The notes beneath the pieces were generated by a model that ran no database searches, had not been told where the DNA came from, and saw only the letters and a program-made list of their open reading frames with translations. From Chloroflexi bacterium OLB13 (GTDB lineage Bacteria > Chloroflexota > Anaerolineae > Aggregatilineales > Phototrophicaceae), in assembly GCA_001567485.1 (NCBI GenBank), contig JZRA01000068.1, positions 62,001 to 126,000 of the forward strand: a DNA stretch of 64,000 nt, given 5' to 3'. The stretch's first letter is position 1. Every line of letters begins with the position of its first letter. The position numbers were made by a program, and so were the translations under genes. Below are positions 44,517 through 54,148 of the stretch, in pieces.

Positions 44517-46589
44517 ATGCGTCCAATACCGGTATCGCAAGGGCAGCTTGACTCGGTCGATAAGAATCATCTCGTCCTCACGGGGGGGCGTGGTGAAGCG
44601 CTGCGGATCACCCCACTGGCCGACGATGTCGTGCGCGTGCAGTTCATGCCAGACGGCGCGCCGCGCTCGACGCGGACGTGGACGGTTGTCAATCGTGACG
44701 GCTCGATGCCGCGAGAGGGGCGTAATCGGGATGCGCCGTGCGCGTTCGCGCCAGCGCCGTTCACGTGGATCGACAACGCGTTGTTCTCGGCGCGGCTGCG
44801 CGTGCAGGTGAACCCGGAGACGTTCGCGCTATCGTGGTCGGTCGCGGGCAAGCAGATTTTCCGCGATCTCCCTGACCGCGCCTACACCTACGACTGCGCC
44901 GGTCAGTCCGTATGGCACTACCTCGAAATGAACCCCAACGAGCGCTACTACGGGTTCGGTGAGCGTACGGGCCGGCTTGAGAAATCCGGGCGGCGGCTGC
45001 GCCTCAAGATGGTTGATGCGCTGGGGTATGACGCCGAGACCTCTGACCCGCTGTACAAGCACATCCCGTTCCACATCATCCTCAACACCCAATACAACGT
45101 CGCGTTCGGGATATTCCATGACAACGCGCACAGCGGCGAATACGACAACGGCGCGGAGATCGACGCCTTCTGGGGATCGTACCGGTCGGTTCGCTTTGAC
45201 GGTGGCGACCTTGACTACTACGTGATTTACGGCCCAACGATGGCCGAGGTGCTGGACAAGTACACACGGCTGACAGGCCGGCCCGCCGAGATGCCGGGAT
45301 GGGCGCTCGGTTACTTGGGGTCGGCGATGAAGTACACCGAAGCGGAGGATGCCGATGCGCAGTTACGGCGCTTCCTGATCGACTGCGAAAAGCACGAAAT
45401 CCCGGTGAGCGGGTTCCACCTGTCGTCAGGCTACACGACCGATGCGCTGGGACGCCGCCGCACCTTCTGCTGGAACACCGACAAGATCCCCGATCCAGCG
45501 GGCCTCGCGGCCGAGTTCAACAAACGCGGTGTTCGCCTCGCCGCGAACGTCAAGCCGTACATCCTTGAGTCGCACCCGAAGTTTGCGTCGCTGCGTCGCT
45601 CTGGGGCGCTCATCAAAGAACTCGAAAGCGAGCGGCCGCAGATCGCTATGGCATGGCCCGGCGGACGTAACGAAAAAGCGCCGTGCGCGTACATCGACTT
45701 CACGTCCGAAGCGGGCTACAACTGGTGGGTCGAGCAGGCGACCGAAACGCTGCTCAAGTTCGGGATTTCCGCGCTGTGGAACGACAACAACGAGTTTCAG
45801 CTTCCTGACGATGCGGCCCGCTGCGCCGGATTCGGTGAAACGCTGGCGCTCGGCGAAATCCGACCCGTGCAGACGCTGCTCATGGCGCATGCGAGTTACA
45901 CGGCGACCGCCCAGCACGATCCCTCTCAGCCGCCGCTGGTGCTGACGCGCGCGGGAAGCGCAGGGATCCAACGCTATGCGCAGACGTGGACGGGCGACAA
46001 CCGCACGTCGTGGCATACGCTCAAGTTCAATATCCCGATGGGACTAGGCCTCAGCTTGAGCGGCGTGCCGAACTGGGGGCATGATGTCGGCGGGTTCGAC
46101 GGCCCGCCGCCCAGCCCCGAACTGCTCGTACGGTGGGCGCAGGCCGGCGCGCTGACCCCGCGCTTTACGATCCACAGCTGGAACACGGACGGCAGCGTGA
46201 CTTCCCCGTGGATGTACCTCGACGTGCTGCCGCTGGTGCGCGACGCCATCCGGCTTCGGATGCGGTTCATGCCGTACCTCAAGCAGCGCATGCTGGCCGC
46301 GTCGGTGCGCGGCGAGCCGATCAATGCGCCGACCGTCTTTTATCACTCTGACGACCCGAACACCTACGATCAATCGTTCGAGTTCATGGTCGGGCCGGAT
46401 GTGTTGGTCGCGCCGGTGTACGAAGCAGGCGCCGATCATCGCACGGTGTATCTGCCGGCGGGCCGCCGTTGGGTCGACTGGCATACCGGCGACAGCTACG
46501 TGGGCGGCCGGACGACAACCGTGCCGGCCCCGCTCGAACGCCTGCCGCTGTTCGTGGCCGAGGGCGGAATTCTGCTGACATCGGTGTAG
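44517..46589 (+). CDS. Glycoside hydrolase family 31 (alpha-glucosidase/alpha-xylosidase type)
   Basis: 690 residues, cytoplasmic (no signal). The N-terminal beta domain ends with YYGFGERTG. The barrel carries the nucleophile D423 in ALWNDNNEF, matching the WxDMNE motif, and the acid/base region WTGDNRTSWHTL; the LGYLGSAMKY segment starts the barrel. Retaining exo-alpha-glycosidases of this family release glucose or xylose from imported oligosaccharides. It starts 3 bases after the permease stop, so it acts on what that transporter brings in. Specificity cannot be decided. Confidence 0.9.
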   Translation: MRPIPVSQGQLDSVDKNHLVLTGGRGEALRITPLADDVVRVQFMPDGAPRSTRTWTVVNRDGSMPREGRNRDAPCAFAPAPFTWIDNALFSARLRVQVNPETFALSWSVAGKQIFRDLPDRAYTYDCAGQSVWHYLEMNPNERYYGFGERTGRLEKSGRRLRLKMVDALGYDAETSDPLYKHIPFHIILNTQYNVAFGIFHDNAHSGEYDNGAEIDAFWGSYRSVRFDGGDLDYYVIYGPTMAEVLDKYTRLTGRPAEMPGWALGYLGSAMKYTEAEDADAQLRRFLIDCEKHEIPVSGFHLSSGYTTDALGRRRTFCWNTDKIPDPAGLAAEFNKRGVRLAANVKPYILESHPKFASLRRSGALIKELESERPQIAMAWPGGRNEKAPCAYIDFTSEAGYNWWVEQATETLLKFGISALWNDNNEFQLPDDAARCAGFGETLALGEIRPVQTLLMAHASYTATAQHDPSQPPLVLTRAGSAGIQRYAQTWTGDNRTSWHTLKFNIPMGLGLSLSGVPNWGHDVGGFDGPPPSPELLVRWAQAGALTPRFTIHSWNTDGSVTSPWMYLDVLPLVRDAIRLRMRFMPYLKQRMLAASVRGEPINAPTVFYHSDDPNTYDQSFEFMVGPDVLVAPVYEAGADHRTVYLPAGRRWVDWHTGDSYVGGRTTTVPAPLERLPLFVAEGGILLTSV

Positions 46590-46627
46590 AATCGAATTGT
46601 AATCACGAGTCGACAAGGGGTGATCGT

Positions 46628-47527
46628 GTGACGGACTCCACGAGGATTGCGCTGGTGCAGACCCGTTGGCTGGGTTCGCGTGCAGCAATGAAGGCTGAAT
46701 ACGACCTGCTGATCGGCGACGCGGTGGCGCTCGGCGCGCGCTGGGTGTGTTTGCCAGAGCTTTCGCTATCTCCATATTTCCCCGTCCAGCGCGACCCGAA
46801 CGGCTTCGAGTGGGCCGAATCGCTGGACACTGGCGAATCGGCACAGTTTTTCGCTGAGGCGGCGCGGGGCCACGACGTCACGTTGATCGGGAGTCTGTTC
46901 GAACACAGCGCCGACGGCACGTATCGCAACACGGCGGTGATCTACGGCCCCAGCGGCGACCGGATCGGACTCACGCGCAAAGTGCATATCCCGTCCGGCG
47001 AGGGGTATCACGAGACCGACTTCTTCGCGGGCGCGGACGAATATCCGGTGCATGACGTCCATGGCGTGCCGACCGCCGTGCCGACGTGTTATGACCAGTG
47101 GTTTCCAGAGCTTGCGCGCATCTACGCGCTCAATGGCGCGGCGTTCATCTTCTATCCGACCGCGATTGGCAGCGAGCCGACCGATCCCGAATTCGACTCG
47201 CAGGCGGCATGGACGACTGTCATGCGCGGTCATGCCGTCGCCAACGGCGTATACGTCGGCGCGGCGAACCGGGTCGGCGAGGAGCATGGACTGACGTTTT
47301 ACGGCAGCAGCTTCGTGTGCGACCCGACCGGACAGGTGCTTGTGCAGGCCGGCCGTGATACCCGTGAAGTGATCGTCGCCGATATCGACATGGCGGTGTT
47401 GAGACGGATGCGCGCGTTGTTCCCACTGCTGCATCAGCGCAAACCCAAGCTGTACGGCCGGATCGTCGAGCCGACCGCCACGGAGATCCCCGAACGCTGG
47501 CGCAGCAGCGAACGACTCGACCCGTGA
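46628..47527 (+). CDS. aguB: N-carbamoylputrescine amidase
   Basis: 299 residues of the nitrilase superfamily. The triad is E44 (CLPELSLSPYF), K118 (TRKVHIPSG) and C154 (VPTCYDQWFPE). Length and these motifs match AguB, which cleaves N-carbamoylputrescine to putrescine, CO2 and ammonia. GTG at 46628 is chosen because AGGGGTGAT lies 6 bases upstream and the family N-terminus (RIALVQTRW) starts just after it. It is followed at once by the agmatine deiminase gene, which supplies its substrate. Confidence 0.92.
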   Translation: MTDSTRIALVQTRWLGSRAAMKAEYDLLIGDAVALGARWVCLPELSLSPYFPVQRDPNGFEWAESLDTGESAQFFAEAARGHDVTLIGSLFEHSADGTYRNTAVIYGPSGDRIGLTRKVHIPSGEGYHETDFFAGADEYPVHDVHGVPTAVPTCYDQWFPELARIYALNGAAFIFYPTAIGSEPTDPEFDSQAAWTTVMRGHAVANGVYVGAANRVGEEHGLTFYGSSFVCDPTGQVLVQAGRDTREVIVADIDMAVLRRMRALFPLLHQRKPKLYGRIVEPTATEIPERWRSSERLDP

Positions 47528-48636
47528 TGCCTCCGCCGCCACTTCCGCGTGCGCCCGCCGCCGACGGGTATTGGATGCCCGCCGAATGGGAGCCGCATGC
47601 GGGCTGTTGGATGCTGTTTCCATACCGGCCGGATAACTGGCGCGAGTCGGCGGGGCCGGCGCAAGCCGCGTTCGCGCGGGTCGCCGCGCAAATCAGCCGC
47701 TTCGAACCGGTCACCGTGGGCGTCAGTGCGGCTCTCGCAAACCGTGCGCGGTCGCTTCTGCCGTCGTCCGTCCAGCTGGTGGACATTGAATCGGACGACG
47801 CGTGGATGCGTGACGTCGGCCCGACGTTCGTCATCAACGCGAGCCGTGACGTGCGCGGTGTCGACTGGCGGTTTAACGCTTGGGGCGGGACGGCGAAAGG
47901 CTTGTATGCGCAGTGGGATCGGGACGACCGGGTCGCGGCAGAGGTCTGTATGCGGGCCGATGTGCCGTACTACCGCGCCGAGTTCGTGATGGAAGGCGGC
48001 GCGATTCACGTAGATGGGCAGGGCACGGCGTTGGCGACCCGTCAGTGTTTGCTCAACCCGAACCGGGGCAGCCGGCTGACCGAGAGCCTCGTCGAACGCC
48101 GACTGCGCGATTACACCGGCGTGCGGCGCGTCATCTGGTTGGACGAGGGCATCCAATTTGATGAGACCGACGGACATATCGACAATCTGGCGTGCTTCGT
48201 CGCGCCGGGGCACGTTGTCCTCGCGTGGTGCGACAACCCGCGCGATCCGCAGTATCGCATCTCACGCAGCGCGTTCGAGGTGCTCGCCGATGCGACCGAT
48301 GCGAACGGCCGGCGTCTGATGGTGTCGCGGCTTCCGCTGCCTGAGCCGCTTTCGATGACCGCGCAAGAGGCCGCCGGGATTGTGGAAGTTGAGGGCACGA
48401 AGCCGCGGCGTGCCGGTGATCGGCTGGCGGCGAGTTATGTCAATTTCTACATCGCCAATCACGCCGTGATCGTGCCGCAGTTTGGCGATGTCAACGATGG
48501 CGCGGCGGTGCGTATCCTCGCTGGCCTGTTTCCCAATCGCCAGATCGTGCCAGTGGCCGGGCGTGAAATCTTGCTCGGCGGCGGATGCGTCCACTGCATC
48601 ACGCAGCAGCAGCCCGCCGGGAGAGTCGCCGCGTAG
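47527..48636 (+). CDS. aguA: Agmatine deiminase
   Basis: 369 residues of the agmatine/peptidylarginine deiminase family. It shows MPAEWEPHAGCWMLFPYRPDNWR near the start (first 18 residues of this motif are diagnostic), DDAWMRDVGP, EGGAIHVDGQG, DGHIDNLACF and the nucleophile C357 in GGGCVHCITQQQP. It turns agmatine into N-carbamoylputrescine and ammonia. ATG at 47527 overlaps the last base of aguB; GTG at 47524 is an alternative. With AguB it makes putrescine, linking to the polyamine genes at 7279-17601. Confidence 0.92.
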   Translation: MPPPPLPRAPAADGYWMPAEWEPHAGCWMLFPYRPDNWRESAGPAQAAFARVAAQISRFEPVTVGVSAALANRARSLLPSSVQLVDIESDDAWMRDVGPTFVINASRDVRGVDWRFNAWGGTAKGLYAQWDRDDRVAAEVCMRADVPYYRAEFVMEGGAIHVDGQGTALATRQCLLNPNRGSRLTESLVERRLRDYTGVRRVIWLDEGIQFDETDGHIDNLACFVAPGHVVLAWCDNPRDPQYRISRSAFEVLADATDANGRRLMVSRLPLPEPLSMTAQEAAGIVEVEGTKPRRAGDRLAASYVNFYIANHAVIVPQFGDVNDGAAVRILAGLFPNRQIVPVAGREILLGGGCVHCITQQQPAGRVAA

Positions 48637-48939
48637 GTGATCGGCTCGTGTATCAACCGCCGTGTGATGCGCGGCTTGCCGATGGATTCAATTGGACTCA
48701 CAACGCCGAGTCGATTGCCGTCCTATACTTCGGTTAAGTTCATACGCGCAGACCGTATTTTATTCGACTCACGCACGGCCTCACATTGATCACCTTCGCC
48801 GCCGTCCAACCGGATCTGTCTTATGCAGTCGGAGTGGGGCGGACGTTTGGTGTGCCCGTAGGCACGACGTGAAACGTATGCTATAACCGCCGGGATCGCC
48901 ATCAGCCCAAATGTCAGCCACAGTCGTGTAGGACAATCC
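48637..48939. other. Intergenic stretch, nothing recognised
   Basis: About 300 bases between aguA and the MFS gene. No coding frame with gene-like character, no clear terminator hairpin with T-run, and no well-spaced promoter; isolated TATACT and TATAAC hexamers occur without a matching -35. Confidence 0.5.
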
Positions 48940-50178
48940 ATGTCAATCGCAACCGCAGCACGGCGCGCCCCGATATCGTACCGTGGAGCGAAGCATGTCG
49001 CGCTCTACCTGATCAACTACGGAGCGCGCGGCTTTTATGCGCCATTTATCTCGCTGTATCTGGTGTCGATTGGATACTCACCGGTCGATCTCGGTCTGCT
49101 GGCCGGTTTGAGCGCGATCGTCCGAATCGTAGTCGTGCCGGCGTACAGCGCTTGGGTTGATCGGTTGGGCGCGCATCGCAGGCTGTTGAACGTGCAGTTG
49201 GCGATTGCCGGTTTCGCGTCGCTGACGATGGTCTTGTGGCCCAACCGGACGTGGCTGGACGCTATGTACGTCACACGTGATGCAGTGGATGTCCCCGGCT
49301 CCGCCTTGATGTCACAGCTCGTCCTCAGCGGTGATCCCAATCACGGCTCGACGTTCTTCGCACGTCTGCGCGCCATGGGGTCGCTGGGCTGGGCGATTGC
49401 GTCGATCAGCGCAGGCTGGGTGATCGGAGTCGGCGGGTACACGCTGCTGATTCTGCTGGCCGGTATCCTCAATATCATCTCACTGCCGCTGCTGCGGATC
49501 CTACCGGAACGTACAGCGACACTGAATACGCGCATCGAGAAGCCGCCCAAGCGAAAGCCGGCGTTCTGGCTGATGATGTTCAGCAACTTCTTGTACTATG
49601 TGTGCACCAACGCAGTCTTCGTGTTCTTGTGGGTCTATCTTATGGACTACCTCGCCATGGATGACGGGGCGGTCGGTCTTGTCGCCGCGGCGCTCGGACT
49701 GTTTGAAATCCCGTGGATGATCTACATGAACCGGATTTACCAGCGCATTTCGCCGCGCCGTGCGCTCGCGTTCGGGATTGCCGGGCAGGCGCTGTTCGCG
49801 CTGGCCCTCGCGTTCCTGACCGGCCCTGTGCTGCTGGTTCCGTTGATCGCCTTGCGCGGTGTGTTCTACGCCATGCACAACATCTCGCTAACCCTACTGG
49901 TGACGGAGATCAGCCATCCGACCAATGTAGCGACCAATCAGGCGCTCGCTTGGGTGACGATCCCGGCCATTGCGGCGGTGCTTACGGGGCCGCTGGCAGG
50001 CTGGATGTACGAAAACATCGACGCACGGTTCATGTTCACCGTGTCGGCTCTGGTTGGGCTGGTCGCGTCGCTTATCCTACTGCTGGGGCGCAGGATGATT
50101 GCGGAGGCGACGGCAGATCGTCAGGCGCTTAGGAACGCGGCGCTGTCGGTGCCGATGGGCGTCGGCAAGGCGCGCTAA
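48940..50178 (+). CDS. MFS transporter
   Basis: 412 residues, twelve predicted helices. The first half has SLYLVSIGYSPVDLGLLAGL and the loop 2-3 region; the second half starts after the basic loop KPPKRKPAFW. It is not close to a family I can name; LacY/NucG-like sugar or nucleoside proton symporters share the layout. Substrate unknown. Its stop codon overlaps that of the convergent LLM gene by 3 bases. Confidence 0.8.
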   Translation: MSIATAARRAPISYRGAKHVALYLINYGARGFYAPFISLYLVSIGYSPVDLGLLAGLSAIVRIVVVPAYSAWVDRLGAHRRLLNVQLAIAGFASLTMVLWPNRTWLDAMYVTRDAVDVPGSALMSQLVLSGDPNHGSTFFARLRAMGSLGWAIASISAGWVIGVGGYTLLILLAGILNIISLPLLRILPERTATLNTRIEKPPKRKPAFWLMMFSNFLYYVCTNAVFVFLWVYLMDYLAMDDGAVGLVAAALGLFEIPWMIYMNRIYQRISPRRALAFGIAGQALFALALAFLTGPVLLVPLIALRGVFYAMHNISLTLLVTEISHPTNVATNQALAWVTIPAIAAVLTGPLAGWMYENIDARFMFTVSALVGLVASLILLLGRRMIAEATADRQALRNAALSVPMGVGKAR

Positions 50179-51200
50179 TCGCGCAGCGAAGCGAACGCCT
50201 CGATGGACTGACGCCACCCGTTGTCTGCCTCGCCGGGGACGAACGGCAGGTAATAACTGACACGATCCAACAGCCCGTGATAGCGTTCGGAAATCATGTG
50301 TGGCAGTTCCGCCCACGATCCCCGCACGATCATCTCATCGGTGACGGACTCGGGCAGCACGTCTGCCATCGTATCCCATTCACCGCGCCGCGCCATGCGG
50401 CTCAGGCCGTACTGGATGTCCTCCCAGCCGTGTTGTTCTGCGACCACGCGATAGGCCGGGGTGCTGAGGTAGAACGCGATCTGCGAGCGGACGTGCCGTT
50501 CGGCTTTGCGCGCAAAGGCCGCGTCGTCCATCGGCACGGCAAAGACGGCGCTGTTGATCGTCACGTCCTTGCGCGTACGTCCCGATTCGGCCAAGCCGGA
50601 CTCGACGTTGGGCAGCACGACCTCGCGCAGGTAGCGGGTGGTATGCAGCGCGTGGACGAACGCGCCGTCAGCAGATCGACCGACCAGCCGCAGCATGTGA
50701 GGGTTGACCGCCGCTAAGTACACGGGAATCGGCCCGAAGGCATGCGGGGCAGGGGAGAAGAACGGCGGCATCAGGTCGATGCGGTAAAATTCGCCCCGAT
50801 GCGCAAGGGGGGCGCCGGTTTGCCACGTGTCCCAGACGGCGCGCATCACGGCGATGGATTCCTCGATTTTGGCGACTGGCCGTTCCCACTTCACGCCAAA
50901 GCGGCGCTCGTTGTGCGCGCGCACCTGCGGCCCCAGCCCAAGCACGAACCGCCCACCGCTGAGGTCTGCGAGCGCATGCGCGGTGTAGGCGAGGACGGTT
51001 GGCGTGCGCGGGAACGCGACGGCGATGGCTGACCCGATTGTGACGCGCGTGCTGTGCTCAGCGGCAAGCGTCAGCGCAGCGAACGGATCGGCGTTGGTTT
51101 CGCCGACCCAGAAGCCGTCGAAGCCGATCGACTCCGACGCACGCACCAGCGCGGGGATTTCTGTTGGGCGGTACGATAACACGACGACATCGAACTTCAT
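50175..51200 (-). CDS. LLM-class (luciferase-like, F420-type) oxidoreductase
   Basis: 341 residues. The TIM barrel starts with FDVVVLSYRPTEIPALVR, then GFDGFWVGETNADPF, SAIAVAFPRTPTVLAYTA and GGRFVLGLGPQVRAHNERRFG, the phrases of F420-dependent members. ATG at 51200 is preceded by GGGAGAGGG. Such enzymes transfer hydride between F420 (or FMN) and alcohols or unsaturated bonds; substrate unknown. Whether this organism makes F420 is not shown here. Confidence 0.87.
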   Translation of the reverse strand: MKFDVVVLSYRPTEIPALVRASESIGFDGFWVGETNADPFAALTLAAEHSTRVTIGSAIAVAFPRTPTVLAYTAHALADLSGGRFVLGLGPQVRAHNERRFGVKWERPVAKIEESIAVMRAVWDTWQTGAPLAHRGEFYRIDLMPPFFSPAPHAFGPIPVYLAAVNPHMLRLVGRSADGAFVHALHTTRYLREVVLPNVESGLAESGRTRKDVTINSAVFAVPMDDAAFARKAERHVRSQIAFYLSTPAYRVVAEQHGWEDIQYGLSRMARRGEWDTMADVLPESVTDEMIVRGSWAELPHMISERYHGLLDRVSYYLPFVPGEADNGWRQSIEAFASLRD

Positions 51201-51422
51201 GCGACCCTCTCCCGACGATGATTCAAGACTACAACTCACTCGTGTTATTACAATAAAGTTACAATTGAGCACTCAAAGAAAAATTGAGGAAGAATAAATG
51301 GTCTCACAAACAGCACCTTAACCTAAATCAAACCTATAGTCCGCGTTATTGGAGGTACCAAAGTACTTGGGTTAAGCTATTCATACTCATCGAGCATGCT
51401 CTTGTGCGGGAGACAACACAAA

Positions 51423-54044
51423 ATGTCACCTCAGCGGTTGAAAAAGGATTTGGTCGTAATCAGCAGCGCCGGCCATGATGCTGAGTTCGCCCACCGGTTA
51501 AAAGAAGCGTTAAGCGACATTTACGAGGTGTGGTATTACAAAGACTCCATGCCCGTCGAGCATAACGGCTGGGATGAGAAGATCGATGAGGCGTTGAAGA
51601 AAGCGCGATTCTTTATTGGCGTCCTTTCGAGTGCTTCGGTGAAGTCCGAATACGTCCGGCAGGAATGGCGCTGGGCCGTCACTGAAGGCAAACACAATCA
51701 CGGCCTGATCTTCATGACGGTACAGGCCGAGCCGGCCGATCCCGGTCATCTCTACGGCGGCTACACATGGACGGACTTCTATAATCGTCCGTTCGACGTC
51801 GCCCTTGCGGAACTGCGCAGCCGGATGCGCCATGCCCTGCGCCGCAAGATTACCGCAGCGGTCGATGCCGTGTCCAATACCGACCCGCATCGGACGTATC
51901 TGCGCACGCTGTGGAGCCGTATCTCTACCATGCTGCATCACCTCATCATCTCGTCGCTTGAGGCGGATCCGATCGACCTTGAAATGGACAGCGTGGACGA
52001 TGTTGTGGACGACAATGCGCGCACGCAGCCGTTCGTCGACCTGATGTTCAAGCGCATTGGCTATGGAGAGGAGTTCGCGACACTGGGCGATGCGTTCGCG
52101 TTCTATGAGCGCCGTCTGCTCTTGCTCGGTATGCCGGGAAGCGGCAAGACCGTAACCGGCCTGATGCTGATCCGTGACGCGATCTTGGATCGTCTGGACA
52201 ACCCCGATGCGCCGATCCCTATTCTGGCGAACATTCAGAGCTGGGATGGGCGCACGCCGCTCGTCGATTGGCTCAACAGCTATCCGTACACGCCGCGAGA
52301 CACGATCGATCTGGCGGAGAGTGGCAAAGCGCTGATCTTCTTCGATGGGCTGGACGAGTTGAGCGATCACACCGTGATGTCCAGCACCGAAGATCCGTAT
52401 CGTATCCACCGTCAGTTCATGGCGCAGATTCCGCGGAACTGCCCCGTGCTGGTGACCTGCCGCAACGAGGATTATGAGCGCATCAGGTCTCGTATTCCGC
52501 TCAATGGCGGCGTGCTGCTGTCCCCCCTGAACAATGACCAGATCCGCCGGTTCTTGGGTCGTGTCCCCGAACTGTTCGAGCTGGTTCAGGATGACCCCGA
52601 CCTGATGAACATGATGCGCACACCGCTCATCGCCTCGCTGTTCGCGTTTACGTGCGAACGCATGTCGCCGGAAAATCGTGATCGTCTCATCAACAACAAG
52701 AACAACGCGCAGTTGTTTCGCGAGGAGTTGATTGCCGCATATATCATGGAACTGTACAAATTCGAACGCCGCCGCCGCCCTGAGAACACGCTGCCCGTTC
52801 CGGTGCTTCGCCTGATGGAAGCACTCGGACGCGTGGCGATGCGGAATGCGGCCAACTTCATGTCGCGCACCAACTTGTTGTCCGAAGGTGACCTCAATCT
52901 GCTCAGCGCCAATGTCGAGGAGCGCCGCAAGATCAAAGAAATCGCGCTTCAATTGGGCTTGCTGCAGCGGGTGTCGACCAGTCGCTATAAGTTCATTCAC
53001 CTGATGGTGCGGGATACGCTGGCGTTCTACTACAGCATTAAACACTGGCGTGAACCCAGTGAATACATGGATCGCTACTGGAGTCCGGCCCTCGCGCTGG
53101 GCCGAATCAAGGATCCACGGGCCACGCGTGTTCTGCGCACCATTCTCAAGGAAGTGCAGTCGGCTATCGTGCGCCGCCACGTTGCGCAGGCGTTCGGCTA
53201 CAACAACGACCGCAAGAGCGTCCCTGATTTGGTGAAACTGCTGGCAGATCCTGAGGACGACGTGCAGGCCGCTGCGGTCGAGTCGCTGGGGGCGATCGGT
53301 GATCCATCGGCGTTTGACTATGTGCTGCCGCTGCTGCGGCGCAGCACAAGCCCAGCGGTCTTGCAGAATGCATGCAGGGCGCTCGGGGCGTTCGGCGATA
53401 CGCGCGCCGTCGAGTATCTCATCGACATGCTGAACAACGAGCACGTTTCGGTCGTGCAGCAGGCAGCGCTCGCGCTGGCACAACTCAAGGCCACACAGGC
53501 GGCCCCGGCCTTGCGCAAGAAACTGTCGACGCCGGAGCACGGCGCGACCTCGACGGTGATTGAAGTGCTCGGACGGCTGAACGATGGTGAGAGCGTGTCG
53601 CATCTGGTGCGGCTGTTGTCGACCGAAACCGCCAACAAGATTCAGGACTGCATTGTGGATGCGCTGCGCCGTATCGCAAGCCCAGACGCCGTTCCGGCGT
53701 TGTGCGATAAACTTGCGTCGACGGAGGAACGGTCGCCTGACTTCCGCGCGAAGGTTGCCGAGGCACTAGGCGCAATTGGCGACACGCGAGCGATCCCGAT
53801 GCTGCTCGAAGCCATCACCAAAGAGGTGCACGAGGCGACTTATTCGTACAATGCGATGCGAGAGGCGCTGCTCAAGCTGGGACACACAAACATCCCGGAA
53901 CCGGAGTACTTTGCGGAGGACGTAGACAGCCGCCTGAATGACACCAACGTCGAAGACCTCATCGACATCAGCCCGAACGTGCGCTGGGATGCGGCTGATG
54001 ACGAAGACAGCGACACAGATAGGTCGCGTGGCACGCCGCTGTAA
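51423..54044 (+). CDS. TIR-NACHT-HEAT protein, STAND/NLR-like immune candidate
   Basis: 873 residues. TIR domain about 7-135 with the catalytic-type Glu E81 in SVKSEYVRQEW (S-x-x-S-x-Y-x-x-x-E pattern of NADase TIRs). NACHT ATPase about 230-400 with Walker A G236-T243 (GMPGSGKT) and Walker B FFDGLDEL (D308, D311-E312). About 540-820 forms HEAT repeats (ADPEDDVQAAAVESLGAIGD and similar). ATG at 51423 has GGGAG upstream; ATG at 51396 has none. By analogy with bacterial STAND proteins, the repeats would sense a phage ligand, NACHT oligomerise, and TIR consume NAD. The gene stands alone after an AT-rich leader, which fits acquisition by transfer. Confidence 0.88.
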   Translation: MSPQRLKKDLVVISSAGHDAEFAHRLKEALSDIYEVWYYKDSMPVEHNGWDEKIDEALKKARFFIGVLSSASVKSEYVRQEWRWAVTEGKHNHGLIFMTVQAEPADPGHLYGGYTWTDFYNRPFDVALAELRSRMRHALRRKITAAVDAVSNTDPHRTYLRTLWSRISTMLHHLIISSLEADPIDLEMDSVDDVVDDNARTQPFVDLMFKRIGYGEEFATLGDAFAFYERRLLLLGMPGSGKTVTGLMLIRDAILDRLDNPDAPIPILANIQSWDGRTPLVDWLNSYPYTPRDTIDLAESGKALIFFDGLDELSDHTVMSSTEDPYRIHRQFMAQIPRNCPVLVTCRNEDYERIRSRIPLNGGVLLSPLNNDQIRRFLGRVPELFELVQDDPDLMNMMRTPLIASLFAFTCERMSPENRDRLINNKNNAQLFREELIAAYIMELYKFERRRRPENTLPVPVLRLMEALGRVAMRNAANFMSRTNLLSEGDLNLLSANVEERRKIKEIALQLGLLQRVSTSRYKFIHLMVRDTLAFYYSIKHWREPSEYMDRYWSPALALGRIKDPRATRVLRTILKEVQSAIVRRHVAQAFGYNNDRKSVPDLVKLLADPEDDVQAAAVESLGAIGDPSAFDYVLPLLRRSTSPAVLQNACRALGAFGDTRAVEYLIDMLNNEHVSVVQQAALALAQLKATQAAPALRKKLSTPEHGATSTVIEVLGRLNDGESVSHLVRLLSTETANKIQDCIVDALRRIASPDAVPALCDKLASTEERSPDFRAKVAEALGAIGDTRAIPMLLEAITKEVHEATYSYNAMREALLKLGHTNIPEPEYFAEDVDSRLNDTNVEDLIDISPNVRWDAADDEDSDTDRSRGTPL

Positions 54045-54148
54045 TGGGCGGTGATCATGGCGCTGTGATGTCTGCGTCTTGCGGTTCTGCGTGAAAATCG
54101 GCACAATAGTTGCTATTCCGCAGCGAAATCACGCGAGGTTGGCGGCCC

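Noticed and set aside
43065-44570. Reverse-strand frame of 501 codons
   Set aside because: Opposite two permease genes; composition artefact.
48692-48729. Promoter TTGGAC/TATACT before the MFS gene
   Set aside because: Spacer of 26 bases is too long, and the distance to the gene is over 200 bases.
51510-53603. Reverse-strand frame of 697 codons
   Set aside because: Lies opposite the TIR-NACHT-HEAT gene; no family motifs, odd Arg/His/Gln-rich composition typical of antisense frames in high-GC DNA.
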